From: JBFONV01 sp040779335
GTDB taxonomy: Bacteria > Pseudomonadota > Gammaproteobacteria > Enterobacterales > Alteromonadaceae
Length of the DNA stretch: 64,000 nt
Direction of reading: 5' to 3'
Assembly: GCA_040779335.1 (NCBI GenBank)
Contig: JBFONV010000005.1
Location: forward strand, 310,001 to 374,000
Shown one piece after another: positions 59,647 through 64,000 of this stretch (the first letter of the stretch is position 1; the number at the start of each line of letters is the position of its first letter). The notes beneath the pieces are model-generated. The model was not told the origin of the DNA. It saw nothing but the letters and a program-made list of their open reading frames with translations, and did no database searches. The position numbers and the translations under genes are program-made.

Positions 59647-60594
59647 ATGACATTAGCAACTGATTTTGCCATTACCCGTGAAGACTTATTAGGCACAGAT
59701 ATCGAGCCGAGTTTTTGTGGTGTGTTGAGCTTTCTTAGACGTAAATACAGTCGCGACTTAGCCCACGCCGATGTTGCCGTAACAGGGGTGCCGTATGATC
59801 TTGCCGTAACCAATCGTCCTGGTGCTCGTTTTGGCCCAAGGGCTATTCGTCAAGCGTCATCAGCCATGAATTGGGGCACAGTGCCACATTGGGGGTTTGA
59901 TCCCTTTGATAACCTTGCCGTCGTTGATTATGGAGACTGTGGGGTCGACAGCAGTAAACCTGAGTCCATTCCCGAAGAAATTGAAGCGCATATCAGCCAT
60001 ATTATTAATCAAGACTGCGCCACGCTGACCTTGGGCGGCGACCACTTCATTACCTACCCGATATTAAAAGCGTATGCGAAAAAATATGGTAAAGGCATAT
60101 CGCTCATTCATTTTGACGCACACTATGACACTTGGAATGACCGAGAAGGAAAGATTGAACACGGCACCATGTTCAACCATGCCACCAAAGAAGGCATTAT
60201 TGATCCGAAAAAATCCGCACAAATAGGCATGCGCACCGCCATCAGTGATACCTTAGGCTTTAACGTTATGGATAACCATTGGGTACACGATAATGGCCCA
60301 GATAAAGTAGCCGCAAGAATTAAAGAAATTGTTGGCGATAACCTTTGTTATCTGACCTTTGATATTGATTGCTTAGATCCTAGCTTTGCACCGGGCACCG
60401 GCACCCCAGTGGTCGGCGGTTTAAGTACCTATCAAGCGCAACGCATTATTCGCGGCCTTGAGGGTATTAATATTATTGGCATGGATCAAGTAGAAGTATC
60501 GCCAAGCTATGACGTTGGCGAAATTACCGCTTTGGCTGGCGCAGCATTAGCGCTTGATATGCTGTGCTTATTTGCTAAAAGACCGAAGAGCTAA
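59647..60594 (+). CDS. Ureohydrolase, agmatinase-like
   Basis: A 315-residue arginase-family enzyme clearly different from the one before it. VTGVPYDLAVTNRPGARFGP, GGDHFITYPILKAYAKK, HFDAHYDTWND, EHGTMFNHATKEGIIDPKK and DIDCLDPSFAPGTGTPVVGG resemble E. coli SpeB, which turns agmatine into putrescine and urea. All six Mn2+ ligands are present. AGGAAG lies 7 nt before the ATG. Putrescine could feed the operon's aminotransferase and dehydrogenase to GABA. The same fold also covers other guanidino substrates, so agmatine is likely but not certain. Confidence 0.85.
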   Translation: MTLATDFAITREDLLGTDIEPSFCGVLSFLRRKYSRDLAHADVAVTGVPYDLAVTNRPGARFGPRAIRQASSAMNWGTVPHWGFDPFDNLAVVDYGDCGVDSSKPESIPEEIEAHISHIINQDCATLTLGGDHFITYPILKAYAKKYGKGISLIHFDAHYDTWNDREGKIEHGTMFNHATKEGIIDPKKSAQIGMRTAISDTLGFNVMDNHWVHDNGPDKVAARIKEIVGDNLCYLTFDIDCLDPSFAPGTGTPVVGGLSTYQAQRIIRGLEGINIIGMDQVEVSPSYDVGEITALAGAALALDMLCLFAKRPKS

Positions 60595-60633
60595 TTATTG
60601 GCAATCATCTAAAATTCAATACCAAAGGTTTTT

Positions 60634-60651
60634 GAGCCTATAACTAGGCTC
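60634..60651. terminator. Hairpin between the ureohydrolase operon and the XRE gene
   Basis: GAGCCTA (60634-60640) and TAGGCTC (60645-60651) with a 4-nt loop, flanked by TTTT and GAAAA, could stop transcription from both convergent genes. The T run on the plus side is missing. Confidence 0.5.
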
Positions 60652-60660
60652 GAAAACTCA

Positions 60661-61641
60661 TCAAGCCTCATCTTTATCCAGCAGTTCCATTAAACCAACA
60701 AGTGCAGCGAAAAGAATAGCCCCAACCGGCCAAACAATCCAAGTCACGCCCCAAGCCATTGTCCACAAACTCCAGCCAATATAAATAGCCGTTAGCAAAG
60801 GCCAATAGAATGAAGCAAGCTGCTCTGCACGCTTTGCACGTCTGCTTTTTACGGTCTCACTCCCGCCTTTTGTTAGGATGGTGTTGTAAGCTTCATATTT
60901 AGCTGAGACTTGAATAACGATGACTACTCCCGTTGCTATCATCAGAAGCATTACCACTAGCGTCATTAGGATCGTATCTACGCCACCAGACATTATGCTG
61001 GCAAAGATTAACGGCACGACACTAAAAATAAACATTGCGATACCAATAGATAATCTTAGGTTATAAGTGCCCCTGAATTTTTGCAGTTTGTCTTTAAAAA
61101 CACCGTTTACGCCATAAGCTAAATCAAAGGTGTCATTTTCTATCAATGCTATGTCATCCTCATATTGGTTAGTTCTGATAAAGAAGCTAACACCAATAGA
61201 TACCATCACTAAGATGGATATCACACCGAGTGCTGCGGCTATGTCAGAGGTGACATTGAGTTGATTAGTTTTAGCCATTGCCATTAAAGCAAACAGGGGT
61301 ATTACCGATGATACGCACAGAAAAACTCCCTTGGCAGTTAACCGAGCAGAATTCAGCTTACTCTCAACATATTTTAATGCCTGCTCTAGATTAATTTGTA
61401 TGGGGTGTGCTTCTGAACCGCCATTGTTCGAATGAGAGGCTTCAACATCATCCTTTAATAGGTAGTCGGTCGAAACATCAAAGATTTCTGCCAACATAAT
61501 TATTTTGTTTAAATCTGGGATGCTATTAGTACTTTCCCATTTTGAAACGGATTGCCTCGACACATTCATTTTCTCGGAGAGTTCTTCTTGTGACCAGCCA
61601 ATCTGTTTTCTTAACCTAACAATTTTTTCTGCTAGTATCAT
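60661..61641 (-). CDS. XRE-family regulator with C-terminal membrane domain
   Basis: A 326-residue protein. An HTH_3 domain occupies about 5-60 (LRKQIGWSQEELSEKMNVSR onward), followed by a linker and a C-terminal half with six membrane helices, in pairs near 105-150, 200-245 and 280-315. Such membrane-tethered XRE regulators are common in Firmicutes and found sporadically in marine gammaproteobacteria; they may sense envelope or membrane state. GGAGG lies about 9 nt before the ATG at 61641. The gene stands alone. Target genes are unknown. Confidence 0.82.
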   Translation of the reverse strand: MILAEKIVRLRKQIGWSQEELSEKMNVSRQSVSKWESTNSIPDLNKIIMLAEIFDVSTDYLLKDDVEASHSNNGGSEAHPIQINLEQALKYVESKLNSARLTAKGVFLCVSSVIPLFALMAMAKTNQLNVTSDIAAALGVISILVMVSIGVSFFIRTNQYEDDIALIENDTFDLAYGVNGVFKDKLQKFRGTYNLRLSIGIAMFIFSVVPLIFASIMSGGVDTILMTLVVMLLMIATGVVIVIQVSAKYEAYNTILTKGGSETVKSRRAKRAEQLASFYWPLLTAIYIGWSLWTMAWGVTWIVWPVGAILFAALVGLMELLDKDEA

Positions 61642-61966
61642 AAATTCATTCCTCCATCTGTTGTTGAAGGTCAGCATAGAAAATCGGGTAGTTGCAGACC
61701 AGCAAGTCAGGTTGTTAATTTGTCAACCAAGGGTTGCAATTTGCACTATTCCTTTGAATTTAAGCCACTTATTAAAAATAATAGCGAATACAGCTCTTTA
61801 CATGGCAGCTTATCGTACTCACTGAACTAAGTTGCAACCGTATGCTATTTTTATAAGGGTAAGTTCGCTTTATATCCCTCATGTCGGCAAAAACGACCAA
61901 ATTTACGACAAGGATGTGTTGAAATTTCAGATCATAACTAACATAAAAAATCGACACGCCCCCGTT
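61642..61966. promoter_or_regulatory. Intergenic region before the XRE gene
   Basis: 325 bp without a credible gene. An inverted repeat GGTTG (61710-61714) / CAACC (61724-61728) lies about 70 bp before the XRE start and is followed by GGGTTGCAA; it could be an autoregulatory operator. Nothing else was recognised. Confidence 0.35.
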
Positions 61967-62434
61967 CTAATGGACTAAACTTTGCCAGTTGAGATCATTA
62001 AAATATAAAGGGTAATCGCGCAATGCCTGAATAATCAAAATCCCCCCCTGTTTTTTATGTTCTGCGTTTTTCATTATATCGATGCCCTGCATTATTTTAC
62101 TGAGCAAAATATGCAACTGGGCATCAGCCTGTGGCTCTAATTTACAGTTTTCAAAAAGAAATCTAAGCTCTTGCTCCATGGTAGTCGCTAGCGTTATATA
62201 TTGTTCTGTAGAAAAATTTTCATGATGAATGGCCATCAAATTTTTCTCAAGTTCATGCTTTATATTGCTCATACCAAGATGTAAGCTTTCATCAATCGCC
62301 CACTTTTCTTCCTGATTAAGCATCAACTGGGTGGTATTTTCTTCATAGTGATGATGTTCCTCGGCGGTGACAGTTAAGCTAGTTGTTGTCACGAGTAAAC
62401 CGATTAAGGTAAAAGTATAAAATGTTTTCTTCAA
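61967..62434 (-). CDS. Small periplasmic helical protein (DnrO-like)
   Basis: A 155-residue protein with a signal peptide (cleavage near residue 24, VTA-EE) and a His-rich stretch HHHY right after it. The segment LMLNQEEKWAIDESLHLGMS resembles the start of DnrO-like and related small exported proteins of gammaproteobacteria. The rest is helical with one Cys. The His cluster may bind metal. Function unknown. Confidence 0.55.
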   Translation of the reverse strand: MKKTFYTFTLIGLLVTTTSLTVTAEEHHHYEENTTQLMLNQEEKWAIDESLHLGMSNIKHELEKNLMAIHHENFSTEQYITLATTMEQELRFLFENCKLEPQADAQLHILLSKIMQGIDIMKNAEHKKQGGILIIQALRDYPLYFNDLNWQSLVH

Positions 62435-62547
62435 AGTAAAATCCTTATATTATTTGGAATTTTCTAACTATATATAATGACGGCCAATAGCAATAGTACC
62501 AGTATGACAAAGTACATCTGTAAGTATCACCACTTGCCAAATAACCA

Positions 62548-63762
62548 CTAGCCAACTACTCCTTGCGTAAAAAGCTCAGTAATTTTTTCTTCACTATATG
62601 CTAAGTCATTCGCCAACACCGCTTTGGTATGTTGCCCTAACTCAGGTGAAGCATGAGTATATTGAATAGGCGTCTCCGAAAAATTCATCGGTGAAGCCAC
62701 GGTATTAACTAGTGCTCCATTAACATCTGGGATTTGTCTGATCATTTGACGATGTTTTATTTGTGGATGATTAACGACTTGCTCGATAGTATTTACTGGT
62801 CCACAAGGTACAGATGCTTGTTCTAGTTGCTCAACCCATTGTTGTGTCGTTTGTGTCGCTAATATATTGGCTAGTTTCGGGATCAGCTCAGCACGATGAA
62901 TCACTCGCTGTTCATTGGTGATAAAGCGCCGATCACGTGCTAGCTCTTCGCAATGAGCTAACTGGCAAAACTTAGTGAACTGGTTGTCGTTACCTATCGC
63001 CAAAATCAAACTACCGTCTTGAGTGGCAAAAGTTTGATAAGGCACAATATTGGGATGACCATTCCCTAGTCGTTGCGGATTTTTATTCGTTGCTAGATAA
63101 TTCATGCCTTGATTAGCAAGTGTTGCCAATTGCACGTCAAGCAACGCAATATCAATATGCTGCCCTTGTTGAGTATGGTGCCTTGCCATTAACGCCGCTA
63201 AAATAGCATTACAACTATACAGTCCGGTCATCACATCAACGAGTGCCACGCCGACTTTCATTGGCGCGCCATCGGGTTCGCCAGTAACGCTCATCAGCCC
63301 CCCTTCTCCTTGGATCATGGCATCATAGCCAGCTTTATGAGCACTAGGGCCACTTTGACCAAAGCCTGTGATTGAGCAATACACCAAACGCGGATTTATC
63401 GCTTTGACGCTGGCATAATCCAAGCCGTATTTTGCTAAGCTCCCCACTTTGTAGTTCTCAATTAAAACATCACATTGCTTAACCAAGTCTTTTAAGATTT
63501 GCTGTCCCGCTGCTGTGGTGATATCAACAGCGATTGATTGCTTATTGCGATTAGTACAATGAAAATATGCCGCCTGAGGGGGCTGATTTTCAGTCGCCTC
63601 TTTTATAAATGGAGGTCCCCAAAAGCGGGTGTCATCACCTTTTTTTGGCCGCTCAATTTTAATCACTTGTGCGCCCAAATCAGCCAACATTTGCGATGCC
63701 CACGGCCCCGCCAAAATGCGACTTAAATCCAAAACCTTTATACCTTCAAGTGCCGTGTTCAT
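62548..63762 (-). CDS. Class III CoA-transferase (CaiB/BaiF family)
   Basis: A 404-residue enzyme that moves CoA between carboxylic acids. LEGIKVLDLSRILAGPWASQ is the family start; GYDAMIQGEGGLMSVTG holds the catalytic Asp; PNIVPYQTFATQDGSLIL and CGPVNTIEQV follow. The substrate pair is unknown; close relatives act on succinate, glutarate or itaconate. A LysR-type regulator gene ends 39 bp upstream on the same strand and may control it. No partner acyl-CoA gene is visible in the window. Confidence 0.9.
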   Translation of the reverse strand: MNTALEGIKVLDLSRILAGPWASQMLADLGAQVIKIERPKKGDDTRFWGPPFIKEATENQPPQAAYFHCTNRNKQSIAVDITTAAGQQILKDLVKQCDVLIENYKVGSLAKYGLDYASVKAINPRLVYCSITGFGQSGPSAHKAGYDAMIQGEGGLMSVTGEPDGAPMKVGVALVDVMTGLYSCNAILAALMARHHTQQGQHIDIALLDVQLATLANQGMNYLATNKNPQRLGNGHPNIVPYQTFATQDGSLILAIGNDNQFTKFCQLAHCEELARDRRFITNEQRVIHRAELIPKLANILATQTTQQWVEQLEQASVPCGPVNTIEQVVNHPQIKHRQMIRQIPDVNGALVNTVASPMNFSETPIQYTHASPELGQHTKAVLANDLAYSEEKITELFTQGVVG

Positions 63763-63801
63763 TCTCTTTCCTAATTCAGGCTCAACAGCCTTTTAAATAC
63801 G

Positions 63802-64000
63802 CTATTCAGTGTCAAAAACACTGGCAAATGCTGTTTTAAGTAGATCAACTTTGTTGATCTCTCGTGGAGTCTTTTTCTGCACCAAAGATAAGCTAAATTG
63901 ATAGGTCAAAGTACTGGGGTGAATAATACGAATTTCACCCGCGTTAAGCTCACGTTGTATATAACTTTGCGGTAAATATCCGATATAACGACCCGATAAG
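63802..64000 (-). CDS. LysR family transcriptional regulator, partial (C-terminus only)
   Basis: The minus strand is open from the right edge to a TAG at 63802-63804; 65 residues are visible. GRYIGYLPQSYIQRELNAGE and IRIIHPSTLTYQFSLSLVQK match the end of the LysR substrate-binding domain, where a G-x-G/LP stretch precedes the last strands. The DNA-binding N-terminus lies outside the window. It probably regulates the CoA-transferase gene next to it. Confidence 0.65.
   Translation of the reverse strand, partial: LSGRYIGYLPQSYIQRELNAGEIRIIHPSTLTYQFSLSLVQKKTPREINKVDLLKTAFASVFDTE

Overview
The window looks like a chromosomal segment of a marine gammaproteobacterium of the order Alteromonadales, most like Colwelliaceae (Colwellia/Thalassotalea). 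Pointers are the AT-leaning composition, the rpmG-rpmB-radC / coaBC-slmA neighbourhood, a CrbS/CrbR-type acetate switch next to a VC_2705-type symporter pair, TonB receptors, and VCR-like integron attC sites. No rRNA, tRNA, CRISPR array, transposase or integrase gene was seen.

Layout. 1-1.6 kb: a PhoD-like phosphatase running off the left edge. 1.8-4.7 kb: rpmG, rpmB, a ParA/ribbon-helix-helix pair, a PilZ protein and radC, all on the minus strand. 4.8-7.5 kb: a minus-strand operon with a Fur-like box (outer-membrane barrel, FMN-binding protein, ApbE flavin transferase, four-helix membrane protein). 7.7-11.2 kb: coaBC, slmA, pepD. 11.3-23.7 kb: acetate-switch region with a CrbR-like regulator, a PAS-GGDEF-EAL protein, a CrbS-like symporter/hybrid kinase, the symporter with its small subunit, a cNMP/CBS/DUF294 protein and a DnaQ-like exonuclease. 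23.8-25.8 kb: a TonB receptor.

25.8-31.5 kb: three copies of an unusual palindrome, then an integrase-less array of about eight gene cassettes, all on the plus strand and separated by attC-like sites: an unknown membrane-anchored protein, a GFA-family protein, a VOC protein, a two-helix membrane peptide, an isoprenylcysteine-methyltransferase-like protein, an NhaA antiporter, a secreted phospholipase-A2-like protein and a GNAT acetyltransferase. It lies between the acetate-switch genes and their probable target acs (32.6 kb).

31.7-41.6 kb: YdcH- and DksA-like small proteins, acs, a DcaP-like porin, tex, several periplasmic or hydrolase genes, and a frameshifted remnant of a secreted protein. 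41.6-46.8 kb: a TetR-controlled RND efflux operon with a 28-bp perfect palindrome as likely operator. 46.9-50.8 kb: an orphan ExbD, a GGDEF protein, greB and an S9 peptidase.

50.9-60.6 kb: a catabolic island for guanidino/amine compounds: MFS carrier, LuxR-type regulator, TonB receptor, class III aminotransferase, aldehyde dehydrogenase and two different ureohydrolases (one like guanidinobutyrase, one like agmatinase). The same ATCCCCC-N-GGGGAG type palindrome occurs before the MFS gene, between the LuxR and TonB genes, and before the aminotransferase operon, so the LuxR protein probably controls the whole set. 60.7-64 kb: an XRE regulator with a membrane domain, a small periplasmic protein, a class III CoA-transferase and the C-terminus of a LysR regulator at the right edge.
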